This document shows positions 1-7,556 of a DNA stretch of 64,000 nt, piece after piece. The position numbers and the translations under genes are program-made. This DNA comes from Paenibacillus polymyxa. Lineage in GTDB: Bacteria > Bacillota > Bacilli > Paenibacillales > Paenibacillaceae. Positions within the stretch are counted from its first letter, which is position 1. Every line of letters begins with the position of its first letter. The notes beneath the pieces were generated by a model. That model had not been told where the DNA came from and did not search any database. It saw only the letters and a list, made by a program, of their open reading frames with translations. The stretch is taken from NCBI RefSeq assembly GCF_015710975.1, contig NZ_CP049783.1, forward strand, positions 5,404,001-5,468,000, given 5' to 3'.

Positions 1-567
1 GAATTCCTTATCACCTGGTTGGAATGTCGGTTTACCAAATGGCATTTCAGCAATCAGTTTCCAATGCTCAGGAATGTTCCATTCATTTTTCACTTTTTCG
101 TCGATCAAAGGATTATAGTGCTGAAGAGATGCGCCCAATCCTTCTTGCTCCAGAGCCGTCCATACAACCAGTTGCAGCATACCGTTAGATTGATTGGCCC
201 AGATTGGGAAATTGTCCGCATACGCTTCAAATTGTTGTTGCAGACCAGCTACCACGTTGTTGTCTTCAAAGAACAAGACCGTTCCGTAACCGCTGCGGAA
301 ACCGTTCATTTTCTCAGCAGTAGATTTGAATTGTTCTTCATTGCCTACCACTTCCCGCAAAATATCTTCTGTAATATTCCACAGTTTGTCATGATGCTCT
401 CCGAGCAACACTACAGCGCGTGAAGTTTGGGAATTGAAAGAGGTAGGTGTGTACTTCACAGCTTCCTCTACGATCTCTTGAATCCGTTGGTCAGAAATTA
501 CTTGTTCTTTGCTAATGCCATAATAGGAGCGTCTGTCTTTCAGAGCTGTGAAGAAGTCTTTAGTCAT
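1..567 (-). CDS. Nitroreductase family protein (3' end outside window)
   Basis: An open frame of 189 codons runs from an ATG at 567 to the window edge without a stop; it begins MTKDFFTALKDRRSYYGISK. The RRS motif near the N-terminus and the later P-T-S-F-N-S-Q segment are the FMN-phosphate contacts of the NAD(P)H nitroreductase fold, and the SYYG form resembles the HBN1/Frm2-like branch. Such enzymes are cytosolic FMN reductases of nitro compounds or quinones, about 200 residues long, so only around ten residues should be missing. The start is fixed by AGGAGG seven bases upstream. A TTAC-N5-GTAA palindrome just upstream suggests control by an HxlR/MarR-type regulator. The physiological substrate is unknown. 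Confidence 0.9.
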   Translation of the reverse strand, partial: MTKDFFTALKDRRSYYGISKEQVISDQRIQEIVEEAVKYTPTSFNSQTSRAVVLLGEHHDKLWNITEDILREVVGNEEQFKSTAEKMNGFRSGYGTVLFFEDNNVVAGLQQQFEAYADNFPIWANQSNGMLQLVVWTALEQEGLGASLQHYNPLIDEKVKNEWNIPEHWKLIAEMPFGKPTFQPGDKEF

Positions 568-592
568 TTTGTTACCTCCTGAGAAAAATTAA

Positions 593-605
593 TTACTTTT
601 CGTAA
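593..605. promoter_or_regulatory. Operator-like palindrome upstream of nitroreductase
   Basis: TTAC-TTTTC-GTAA is a perfect inverted repeat 26 bases before the nitroreductase start. Nitroreductase genes of Bacillales are often controlled by HxlR-type redox regulators that bind short TAC/GTA palindromes; that link is inference. Confidence 0.3.
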
Positions 606-673
606 CTTAATATACATCGCATATATCTTAAAGTCAAGAGATTTCTTTTTAAATATTACCAGTTAGTCGAAAA

Positions 674-952
674 TTATACGCCGCCATTATATTTTTTCTC
701 ACTAGAAGAGGTGTGCTTGGTTACATCCTTGTCTCTCTCCTCTTGTCTTTCCATCTTTAAATCCTCTACGGGAATGGCATCTACCGTCTGCTCGATTTCA
801 AAACGGTCGAACAAGCTTTCCTGATCTGTCGGATACTGCTCTGCATGATCACGATTAATCGGCTGTTCCTGATGTTTAGATTCCGTTGTCTCTTTCCCCG
901 TCCGGCTTTTTTGCTCATTCTCACCGTGTAGCTTATCTTCAAATGGGTTCAT
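674..952 (-). CDS. Small hydrophilic hypothetical protein (92 aa)
   Basis: I do not recognise a family. The product is 92 residues, strongly charged (rich in E, K, D and Q), with no hydrophobic segment and no cysteine, so it is probably cytosolic and possibly disordered. It begins MNPFEDKLHGENEQ. The start is supported by GGGAGG upstream of the ATG at 952. It lies between the nitroreductase and a ferredoxin gene, both on the same strand, but a terminator at 1021-1051 separates it from the ferredoxin, so it is likely transcribed alone. Composition of this type is common among small stress- or spore-associated proteins in Bacillales, but nothing seen assigns a role. Confidence 0.65.
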   Translation of the reverse strand: MNPFEDKLHGENEQKSRTGKETTESKHQEQPINRDHAEQYPTDQESLFDRFEIEQTVDAIPVEDLKMERQEERDKDVTKHTSSSEKKYNGGV

Positions 953-1020
953 CTTTCTTCCCTCCCTATCGGATTGGTATCCACAGTATACTTTTACCTT
1001 TCAGGTTGGGGATTAAACGC

Positions 1021-1051
1021 AAAAAAGAGAAAATCTTCGAAAGATTTTCTC
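1021..1051 (-). terminator. Intrinsic terminator of the ferredoxin gene
   Basis: An 11-bp perfect stem (GAGAAAATCTT / AAGATTTTCTC) with a 3-base loop is followed on the minus strand by six T. Confidence 0.9.
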
Positions 1052-1081
1052 TACTCATGCTCTTATAGATCGTTGACTGGG

Positions 1082-1408
1082 TTATTCCGAGCTGGATTTA
1101 CGTGTACACTCATGAAAAAGATGAGGTTCCAGCTTCTCTCCCGCTACGAGCTTCTGCACCAGCTTTGTACCTGAGGCGGGGGTCATTTGACCATACCAGT
1201 CCCCTTGCGGATATACGATCACAACCGCAGCATCATGACAGCGCCCATTACAACGAGTTCTGGTCGTGTGAATATAGGCTTCTGCATGCTGTTTACGAAT
1301 TTCATCCCGAATTGCTTGTGTAACTTCTTCGCCTTCATGTCGCATACATGTGCCTCCATTGCAGATCAACACATGATGCTTCATCGGTTCTAAATCAAAA
1401 ATAGCCAT
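1082..1408 (-). CDS. Thioredoxin-fold [2Fe-2S] ferredoxin
   Basis: This is a (2Fe-2S) ferredoxin of the thioredoxin-like type. Visible are the ligand pattern ICNGGTC near the N-terminus and TRCNGRC followed by the hallmark VVIVYPQGDWYG stretch. Such proteins are small cytosolic electron carriers; the partner cannot be inferred here. The ATG at 1408 (MAIFDLEPMKHH) is preferred because AAAGGGGA lies just upstream; a longer frame from a TTG at 1426 would run through that ribosome binding site. At 108 residues it matches the family. It is followed by a strong terminator and preceded, 36 bases away, by the phosphodiesterase gene, so the two may be cotranscribed. Confidence 0.88.
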   Translation of the reverse strand: MAIFDLEPMKHHVLICNGGTCMRHEGEEVTQAIRDEIRKQHAEAYIHTTRTRCNGRCHDAAVVIVYPQGDWYGQMTPASGTKLVQKLVAGEKLEPHLFHECTRKSSSE

Positions 1409-1443
1409 AGCTTCCCCTTTAATCAACAGTTGTTGGTTTTATA

Positions 1444-1944
1444 TCAATGTTTATCTGGATAAAGAACAAGCCGTGCTTCCATCTGCCCGTCTTCAATCGT
1501 CAGCACGATAAATGAGTATTCGTCTTCACCGCGCTTGTCCGTCGGAGACCCCGGATTAAGGACAAGCAGATCATCTATCTTTTTGACCACAGGAATATGC
1601 GAATGTCCATAAATCAGGCAATCCAATGTTTCTCCCTTAAATGTATTCAGTGCGATATTCTCTGTCGAGCCGCGCCAGCCGTGACCATGAACCATGCCGA
1701 TCCGCTTGCCTTGGACTTCAACGATTCGTTGATAGCCTAGACGCTCCACGATGTCGGTTCCATCATTGTTTCCGGCAATGCCCTTCACAGGCGCAAATTC
1801 AGCTAGACGTTCATAGACGAACCAATCCGTCCAGTCTCCGGCATGGAGAATGAGGTCACTGCCTTTTAACTCCTGCACAAGCCGACTAGGCAGCGTTTTG
1901 CTTCTGTGTGGCATATGAGTGTCTGAAAGTACGATGATTTTCAT
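1444..1944 (-). CDS. YfcE/MJ0936-family metallophosphoesterase
   Basis: A calcineurin-like phosphodiesterase of 166 residues. Metal-binding motifs appear in the family order: SDTHMPH (DxH) at the start, GDWTDW, GNND, GMVHGHGW and YGHSH (GHxH). The family hydrolyses phosphodiester model substrates with Mn2+ or Ni2+; the biological substrate of most members is unknown. The protein is cytosolic, without signal peptide. It lies between the ferredoxin and an Rrf2 regulator on the same strand, 24 bases after the regulator's stop. Length and motif spacing are complete, with no sign of damage. Confidence 0.9.
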   Translation of the reverse strand: MKIIVLSDTHMPHRSKTLPSRLVQELKGSDLILHAGDWTDWFVYERLAEFAPVKGIAGNNDGTDIVERLGYQRIVEVQGKRIGMVHGHGWRGSTENIALNTFKGETLDCLIYGHSHIPVVKKIDDLLVLNPGSPTDKRGEDEYSFIVLTIEDGQMEARLVLYPDKH

Positions 1945-1968
1945 ATCAATTTCTCCTTACCAGCGTCT

Positions 1969-2403
1969 TCACACGGATGAACTTTGTTGCCCAACCCGCT
2001 GCTGGAGCGCCTGCTCCAGATCTCGCAACGTAACGGTCTCGAAAAACGCCTGGATTTTCTGCTCTGCCACGGTGTATAAACCATCCAACAAAGCGTCTAT
2101 GTTCCTGCCAACCTCGCAATTGTGATTGCTGTCGGTATGAATGGCAAACAACGGACCTTCATCCTTGGTCGCTTCATAGATCATTTTCAGATTAATGTTT
2201 GAACTCGACATGCTTAGACGAAAGCCGCGCGCTCCTGGTGACGAATCCACCAGACCCGCTTGCTTAAGTCGGCTCATAATTCTTCTTACAACTACCGGGT
2301 TGGTATTGATGCTGGAAGCAATAAGTGACGAAGTCATTCGCTCGGGTGCCCCTTCAGCCAGAAGAAGCAGACAATGGATACTAACGGAAAAATGGGTACT
2401 CAT
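1969..2403 (-). CDS. Rrf2-family transcriptional regulator
   Basis: The N-terminal winged helix is typical of Rrf2 proteins: FSVSIHCLLLLA, then NPVVVRRIMSRLKQAGLV and the wing G-A-R-G. Only one cysteine (NCEVG) is present where Fe-S Rrf2 sensors such as NsrR and IscR have three, so an iron-sulfur cluster is unlikely; YwnA-like clusterless members are the closest type I know. The ATG at 2403 is chosen because AAGGTGG precedes it by five bases; a GTG nine bases upstream lies within that site. It is upstream of, and codirectional with, the phosphodiesterase and ferredoxin genes and may control them, which is inference. Confidence 0.88.
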   Translation of the reverse strand: MSTHFSVSIHCLLLLAEGAPERMTSSLIASSINTNPVVVRRIMSRLKQAGLVDSSPGARGFRLSMSSSNINLKMIYEATKDEGPLFAIHTDSNHNCEVGRNIDALLDGLYTVAEQKIQAFFETVTLRDLEQALQQRVGQQSSSV

Positions 2404-2500
2404 GTTAACCACCTTTATATGTGTGCCTCATTAAATGTTTGGTAAAATGCATGTTTCCATCATACCACAATAGAGGCAACGACACAGTGCTAACTATTCC

Positions 2501-2878
2501 TTACTCCGGAAAATAGTCATTTTCAGGGCGTACTCTCACTTTTAATTGGCGCACACTATATTCCAACTGTTTAATGATATCCTCCAGTTGACGTCGGTCA
2601 AGTGCATTAAAGTCGGTGGCAGGCTTGGGTGCACTTTTCAAATCACGTATGGTTGCCTGCTGCTCCTGCCACTTGTCCATCAGGTCGGCTATATTCGCAT
2701 AAAAGCGTTCATAATCCTTGATTACTTCATCCAGAAAGGCATCTACCTCATCCGGATCATAGCCGCGCATTTTATTTTTGAACTGTTTCTCATGAATGGA
2801 GAGCGCGTCCAGCTGAATGCCCAGTTGTTTAAACAACTGCTTTTGCTTATCCAGACGACGCTTCATATGTTCATCCAT
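2501..2878 (-). CDS. gpsB: GpsB-like DivIVA-domain cell-cycle protein
   Basis: The N-terminal DivIVA lipid-binding domain is clear: IHEKQFKNKMRGYDPDEVDA followed by FLDEVIKDYERF, matching the K-x-F-x-x-x-x-RGY core of GpsB and DivIVA. A coiled coil follows (residues about 55-75), then a short C-terminal helix like the GpsB trimerisation segment. At 125 residues it is nearer GpsB (about 98) than DivIVA (about 165 or more). GpsB acts at the septum and side wall, linking penicillin-binding proteins to the divisome. A GGAGG eight bases upstream supports the ATG at 2878. It is transcribed divergently from the YteA-like gene. Assignment to GpsB rather than another DivIVA paralogue is probable. Confidence 0.82.
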   Translation of the reverse strand: MDEHMKRRLDKQKQLFKQLGIQLDALSIHEKQFKNKMRGYDPDEVDAFLDEVIKDYERFYANIADLMDKWQEQQATIRDLKSAPKPATDFNALDRRQLEDIIKQLEYSVRQLKVRVRPENDYFPE

Positions 2879-3020
2879 CGGTTTTCCCTCCTTAACACAC
2901 TATTCTTTTTATATCACATTCTAGGCTGGGAATAAAAGTCTCTGTGATTGCTAGGCTTTATGAACGGGTATAAAAGAGCATACACGCCACTCATACAGAC
3001 CATGAAGGGGAGAGATGATC

Positions 3021-3590
3021 ATGAACCATTTGAACGATTCGCAGCTTGCAGAGCTGAAACATATGTTATTGGAGCAGAAAAAGGATTTAGAAAAACATTT
3101 TAAACAAAATGGTCAGGAAAATACGAAATTGGGAGAAACACTGACAGATTCCACAGGGGAACTCTCATCCTATGATAACCACCCTGCTGATATAGGGACG
3201 GAAACCTTTGAACGATCCCGTGATCTGGCGATTAATGAGTCGCTGGAAAACGAGCTGGAGCAGGTTAATGCAGCCCTGCAACGGATGGAAGATGGGACGT
3301 ATGGAATATGTGTGGAGAGCGGCGAAGAAATTCCTTTTGAACGGTTACAAGCCATTCCATATACAGCCTATACCGTCGAGCACACGCCAACACGGGAATT
3401 ATCGAATGACCGTCCAATCGAGGAACAGGTTATGACTCCGCCGCCCAAAGGTGCAGGTGAGGTTCGCCAACGGAATGCTGGACGATTTGACGATGCGGGC
3501 GCATGGGACGCAGTAGAAAAATACGGCACATCGAATTCGCCTGCGACAGCCGCCAAGCGTGATGTTACAGATTATGATGAAAATATGTAA
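3021..3590 (+). CDS. yteA: YteA-family TraR/DksA-type zinc-finger-like protein
   Basis: The protein has the DksA/TraR layout: an N-terminal helical hairpin (QLAELKHMLLEQKKDLEKHF) and a degenerate zinc-finger segment YGICVESGEEIPFERLQAIP. Only one cysteine of the C4 site remains, as is usual for YteA/YocK-like Bacillales proteins, so no zinc should bind there. The C-terminal tail is long and polar. YteA-family proteins are associated with sporulation, exact role unknown. AGGGGAG at 3006-3012 favours the second ATG (3021) over the one at 3015. It is transcribed away from gpsB and ends before a strong terminator. Confidence 0.85.
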   Translation: MNHLNDSQLAELKHMLLEQKKDLEKHFKQNGQENTKLGETLTDSTGELSSYDNHPADIGTETFERSRDLAINESLENELEQVNAALQRMEDGTYGICVESGEEIPFERLQAIPYTAYTVEHTPTRELSNDRPIEEQVMTPPPKGAGEVRQRNAGRFDDAGAWDAVEKYGTSNSPATAAKRDVTDYDENM

Positions 3591-3646
3591 TGCTCGAATG
3601 TGCAAAGACTCATTAAAAATACCTATGTATTGGTTCATCTAAAAAA

Positions 3647-3677
3647 GCAGCTTGTCCTTGGGACAGGCTGCCTTTTT
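3647..3677. terminator. Bidirectional terminator between convergent genes
   Basis: GCAGCTTGTCC pairs with GGACAGGCTGC (one G-U) around a 3-base loop, with T5 on the plus strand and T6 on the minus strand. It serves the YteA-like gene and the oxidoreductase. Confidence 0.9.
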
Positions 3678-3705
3678 ATGCCTTCTGGGAATACGGTAAT
3701 CCTGC

Positions 3706-4713
3706 TTATCCAATCTCTATCCGTTTACGACTGCGAGCTGATTCAATACAGGCGTCGATCACTTTCATATTACTAACCGCATCTTCTGGCTCATATGGCA
3801 AAGGAATACCGTCAAGCACGGCTTTGGCAAAAGCATCAGCTTGCAGTTCAAAAGAATTAAAACCCTTTAGACGTTCCTCACGCGTAACCGAACCAACGTG
3901 AACGAAAATTTGCGGTACGACAGACGTTCTTTCCCAACCGAACATTTTGGGCATCGCAATCGTACCCTTGCTGCCGAGAATTTCCATGTTGGAACGGTTG
4001 GCTGCCCACATGCCACAATCGAAAGTAAGGTTGACTCCACCCGGAAATTCCAGCAGACCGGAGGCCATCATATCAACGTTGTCATGCTCCGGGGAAAATA
4101 AAGCATGTACCGTCACTGCCTCCGGCTCCCGATCCAAATACATACGAGCGGCTGATATCGGATATACGCCCACATCATACAACGAGCCACCGCCCATGCT
4201 TTTATTAAAGCGCACATTATCTGCCTGATCGGTATTGTTAAATGTAAACGTGCAATGAATGCCGCGAATGTCACCAATTTCCCCACTATTGATGATTTCC
4301 TTAATTCTTCGATGTTTGGGATGATAGCGATACATAAAAGCTTCTGCAAAAGTCACTCCTGCACGGCGACATGCTTCAATCATACGGCTTGTCCCGGCCG
4401 AGCTAAGAGAAGATGGTTTTTCACACAAAACATGCTTGCCGGCCTCCGCTGCTTTTATGGTCCATTCTTCATGCAGATGGTTCGGCAACGGTATATACAC
4501 TGCTCCGATTTCGGGATCGGCCAACAGCTCGTCATAGCTTCCATAACTTCTCGGAATATCGAACTCCCGGGCGGCCTCAGTGGCTTTATCCGCATTACGA
4601 CTAGCAATTCCAAGTACTTCTCCGCGTTCGGATTGCTGAATCGCCGGAATTACAGCGATTTTGGCGATCTCCGCCGTGCCTAAAATTCCCCATTTCAGCT
4701 TTCTACCCATCAT
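3706..4713 (-). CDS. Gfo/Idh/MocA-family oxidoreductase
   Basis: The N-terminal Rossmann motif is WGILGTAEIA (G-x-G-x-x-x), followed by NHLHEEWTIKAAEAGKHVLC and EKPSS, the conserved Glu-Lys-Pro of the family. The C-terminal domain carries GGGSLYDVGVYPI, containing the family's conserved D and Y region. Members are NAD(P)-dependent dehydrogenases of sugars, inositols or trans-dihydrodiols; the substrate here cannot be read off. Of three clustered ATGs, the one at 4713 is best spaced from AAAGGA. The start is 16 bases after the stop of the RTP homologue, so the two form an operon, which is unusual company for a replication terminator protein. Confidence 0.88.
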   Translation of the reverse strand: MMGRKLKWGILGTAEIAKIAVIPAIQQSERGEVLGIASRNADKATEAAREFDIPRSYGSYDELLADPEIGAVYIPLPNHLHEEWTIKAAEAGKHVLCEKPSSLSSAGTSRMIEACRRAGVTFAEAFMYRYHPKHRRIKEIINSGEIGDIRGIHCTFTFNNTDQADNVRFNKSMGGGSLYDVGVYPISAARMYLDREPEAVTVHALFSPEHDNVDMMASGLLEFPGGVNLTFDCGMWAANRSNMEILGSKGTIAMPKMFGWERTSVVPQIFVHVGSVTREERLKGFNSFELQADAFAKAVLDGIPLPYEPEDAVSNMKVIDACIESARSRKRIEIG

Positions 4714-4729
4714 TCTCATCCTTTCGTCG

Positions 4730-5092
4730 TCAGGAATAGTTGTCTTGTTCCGCTTTATGCAGCATACCTAAGCAACGGTCCAGGTCGGCTTTGACCTGCT
4801 TTTTGTACAGCCGAGCTTTCTCCTCTCCATCGTCTGTGAAATGATAGAGCACAATCTCCTGGAAATCTACACGCGGGTCTGTTCCTTTTAATCGTTTGGT
4901 ACGGTAAAAAACGCCTTCCTGAACCAGTTCATGCAGTGCCCGGTAGACCTCGCTTTGAGGCGGAACATATCCGAAACCACTAAACTCATCTTTCATCGAT
5001 TCGAGCATCTGATATCCATATCCGCGATGCCTCTCTACCATTGTGATCAGATAAATTTTGATAAAAGCCCGCTGGGATATCATAAACGCCAT
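4730..5092 (-). CDS. Replication terminator protein (RTP) homologue
   Basis: The 120-residue winged-helix protein matches Bacillus subtilis RTP as I remember it along nearly the whole length: QRAFIKIYLITM (RTP QRAFLKLYMITM), SEVYRALHEL (TEVYRSLHEL), EIVLYHFTDD (EVVLYQFKDY) and KARLYKKQVKADLDRCL (AKLYKKQLKVELDRCK). RTP binds Ter sites as a dimer through a long C-terminal helix and blocks replication forks. The fold is related to PadR regulators, so a transcriptional role is also possible, and the operon with an oxidoreductase favours that. GGAGG upstream supports the ATG at 5092. I saw no convincing Ter-like array close by. Confidence 0.8.
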   Translation of the reverse strand: MAFMISQRAFIKIYLITMVERHRGYGYQMLESMKDEFSGFGYVPPQSEVYRALHELVQEGVFYRTKRLKGTDPRVDFQEIVLYHFTDDGEEKARLYKKQVKADLDRCLGMLHKAEQDNYS

Positions 5093-5336
5093 TTCACAAC
5101 CTCCTCTACACCTTATTCAAGTCTCTTATCTTCCATTATAAACCACTCTGCGTCCATAGACTATTTCCTTTCATAAATATGAGAGCTTACGAGAATTCTC
5201 CCTCCCTTGTGACTGGTGTTAAGATGACGAGAACTATGGAATGAAGCATTCTAGAGTAGTGTGAGTAGCGCTGAGGGGTGATTTTATGATTTTTTATTGT
5301 GAATTTTTCATGCATTGAAATATCATAATACCACTT

Positions 5337-5383
5337 AAAAAAGTATCCCTTGGCCTTCTTCTGAGGGCTTCGGGATACTTTTT
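5337..5383 (-). terminator. Terminator of the acyltransferase gene
   Basis: AAAGTATCCC pairs with GGGATACTTT across a roughly 22-base loop that itself contains complementary CCTTC/GAGGG segments. Six T follow on the minus strand; plus-strand T5 is also present. Confidence 0.85.
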
Positions 5384-5410
5384 GTGAAATAATGTAACTT
5401 GATCGCTAAT

Positions 5411-6583
5411 TCAAGCTTGCTTTTGTATGGCTGGCGGACTTCCTCCCGGACGAGGACGAATCCGAAGCCCCACAATCCATTTACCCAAAGGCAAATGTGC
5501 CAGCACCCATGTTCCAGCAATGGAAAAGATCATACAAAGAACGAATGAAGCCAATGTACGAAGAACGTGACTCCAATCGGCAAACAACGCACTATCAAAA
5601 TAGTAGGTTGCGCGCAACATAAAGGCATGCATCAGATACGCTCCATAGGACAATGTTCCGATGGCCGTTAGCACCCTCGCCGCACGCCCTCCCTTGTGAG
5701 CAATCCACGTTGCTATCCGATAAGCTACAAAAATAGACGTGATGCAATATACAGCCATGACCGGACGTAGCAGAGACAAGTAATTAAAGGAAAGAATCGT
5801 ACCTCGCGGTGTCTGAAACTGACCAATCATCTCATACAGCAAGTACCCTGTAATCACGATAAACAACGGCCAGTATACCAACTGTGCCTTGATGACCCAA
5901 GCATTCCAACGCTTGATGTTCATCCCGGCTGCCGCTCCTAATATAAAATAAAAGAAAAAATAGATCACATTCCGGTCAGCATATATGGTAAACCAAGAAG
6001 AAATGACGGGAAGCTGGAGCTGATCCATCACTTGATATACGGGTCCAACCGCGAACATAAGCAAAATATAGAGTACGCCGAATCCAGCCAATGCGGTGGG
6101 TCGCCATGTTGAAGGCAGTAGCGCAGACAAACGACGTACAGCATAACGAAACACGGGAAATAGCACATAACATTGAATAATCATAACGATATACCACAGA
6201 TGATAGCTGCTTTTCCCGTTAAACAGCTTCTGGACAAAATCTAACGGGTGAATTAACCCTCCACCTTGCGCAAGCTGATTCCCCAGCTCGTATAAAAGAG
6301 ACCATATAATATAAGGAACAATGATGTCCATGAATCGTTTACGTAAAAACGTCCCATACTTTAAGGCTCCATCATAATTGTAAAATAGCACAATTCCAGT
6401 AATAAACACAAACACAGGCACTGCAAATTTGGCACACAGTAGTAATAGTGTCATCACAACTCCGTCCTGGATACGCGCCCCCTGCGCAACCGCATAGTGT
6501 GCGACGGAATGCTGAAGAACAACGGCTGCAAAAGACAGTCCTCTCAGCAAAGCAACTTCGGAAATTCTCTCTTTTTGACTCAT
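5411..6583 (-). CDS. Membrane acyltransferase (acyltransferase 3 family)
   Basis: This 390-residue protein has about ten hydrophobic segments and the acyltransferase-3 signature near the N-terminus: ISEVALLRGLSFAAVVLQHS, with the conserved R and H of the putative active site. Family members O-acetylate cell-wall or exported glycans in the membrane (OatA, WecH, YfiQ-like). No extracellular SGNH domain is attached, so it is the membrane half only. The ATG at 6583 (MSQKERISE) follows AGGAGAG closely; an upstream ATG at 6601 lacks a ribosome binding site. It is monocistronic between terminators. The acceptor molecule is unknown. Confidence 0.88.
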   Translation of the reverse strand: MSQKERISEVALLRGLSFAAVVLQHSVAHYAVAQGARIQDGVVMTLLLLCAKFAVPVFVFITGIVLFYNYDGALKYGTFLRKRFMDIIVPYIIWSLLYELGNQLAQGGGLIHPLDFVQKLFNGKSSYHLWYIVMIIQCYVLFPVFRYAVRRLSALLPSTWRPTALAGFGVLYILLMFAVGPVYQVMDQLQLPVISSWFTIYADRNVIYFFFYFILGAAAGMNIKRWNAWVIKAQLVYWPLFIVITGYLLYEMIGQFQTPRGTILSFNYLSLLRPVMAVYCITSIFVAYRIATWIAHKGGRAARVLTAIGTLSYGAYLMHAFMLRATYYFDSALFADWSHVLRTLASFVLCMIFSIAGTWVLAHLPLGKWIVGLRIRPRPGGSPPAIQKQA

Positions 6584-6744
6584 GTCACTCTCCTGTTGCA
6601 TCTAGCAATTTATAATCCAGGATTTTTGTAAAATCCCCAAATCTATTATAACGACAATTCTATAAAAATATATAGGAGGATAAACGTGCCAATGCAAGCC
6701 AAGCATCATCTGACTTAAGTGGTTTCAATAAGTAGGTAACACAT

Positions 6745-6780
6745 AAAAGCAGCAGTCTTCCCTCTCGGGGAGACTGCTGC
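6745..6780 (-). terminator. Terminator of the general-stress protein gene
   Basis: GCAGCAGTCT pairs with AGACTGCTGC (6749-6780) with further CCC/GGG pairs inside; a TTTT tract follows on the minus strand. Confidence 0.75.
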
Positions 6781-6852
6781 TGTAGAAATAATCTGTATAC
6801 AAAGGAGATAGAAAAGCCTGTTAAATCACGTCTTCAAGTAGCCGTTCGGTGT

Positions 6853-7437
6853 TTACAGGTTCCTTCTAGTATCTGTGTACGAACCTGTCCGCGAATCCGC
6901 CACCGTATCATCATATGTTCTGTAACGATCCGCATTCAGAGAACGATTGGTGCGGAAAATATCATAAACATCCCTGTGATGATCAGCGGAATCCACCAGC
7001 ACTAAAATCTTGCCCTGATCGACGTATGTCTCGTATTGACGAGCATCATCTTCTGGAATACCTAGTCCGACCAGCCCACCGACCAAGCCACCTGCTCCCG
7101 CTCCGACAGCTGCCCCGGTAAGGGTAGCCGCGATAGGTCCAGCCGCAAGAATAGGTCCGATACCTGGAATCGCCAAGGCACCAATGCCTGCCAGCAATCC
7201 AGCGACACCGCCTACAACACCACCAGTAGCCGCTCCTGTAGCCACACCCTCCGGTGCTTTGGTGCCTGTCTCTTCACTAATCGTCCTTAAGTCGTCACGG
7301 TCACGTGTGATCACAGAAATTTCACTGCTTGGGATTCCTTTGCTCTGCAATTGTCCAATTGCACGAGATGCTTCCTGCTCGGTATCAAAAACACCAACAA
7401 TTTTCTTTTCATTATAATCGTTTAAGTTATTAGCCAT
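6853..7437 (-). CDS. General stress protein 17M-like (YflT/YsnF-type)
   Basis: The 194-residue protein starts with a heat-induced Gsp17M/YflT-type domain: KKIVGVFDTEQEASRAIGQL, then IPSSEISVITRD. The middle (about residues 65-130) is a long Gly/Ala stretch with glycine-zipper repeats such as GAATGGVVGGVAGLLAG and GAAVGAGAGGLVGGLVG, able to insert into or lie on a membrane. The C-terminus is polar, with RTYDD and a tyrosine-rich tail. Proteins of this type belong to the SigB general stress regulon in Bacillus; the molecular role is unknown. GGGAGG precedes the ATG at 7437 and a SigB-like promoter lies upstream, which fits. Confidence 0.85.
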   Translation of the reverse strand: MANNLNDYNEKKIVGVFDTEQEASRAIGQLQSKGIPSSEISVITRDRDDLRTISEETGTKAPEGVATGAATGGVVGGVAGLLAGIGALAIPGIGPILAAGPIAATLTGAAVGAGAGGLVGGLVGLGIPEDDARQYETYVDQGKILVLVDSADHHRDVYDIFRTNRSLNADRYRTYDDTVADSRTGSYTDTRRNL

Positions 7438-7483
7438 GATAGTTACCTCCCAATATGTTGTTGTTGAGTGGTTCGTTTTTTTA

Positions 7484-7509
7484 TTACCCCACTATCCTGA
7501 CGTTTAAAC
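7484..7509 (-). promoter_or_regulatory. SigB-like promoter of the stress protein
   Basis: On the minus strand GTTTAA (7509-7504) is separated by 14 bases from GGGTAA (7489-7484), close to the SigB consensus GTTTAA-N12-15-GGGTAT. The gene downstream is of a SigB-regulon type. Whether this organism has SigB is not shown here. Confidence 0.6.
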
Positions 7510-7556
7510 GATTTTACAAAATTCGCGATGATGTCTATTCCAGGTTCGGCTGCCGA

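Noticed and set aside
3618..3640. CCTATGTATTGGTTC as a possible Ter site
   Set aside because: Too few matches to the Ter consensus and located beside an ordinary terminator.
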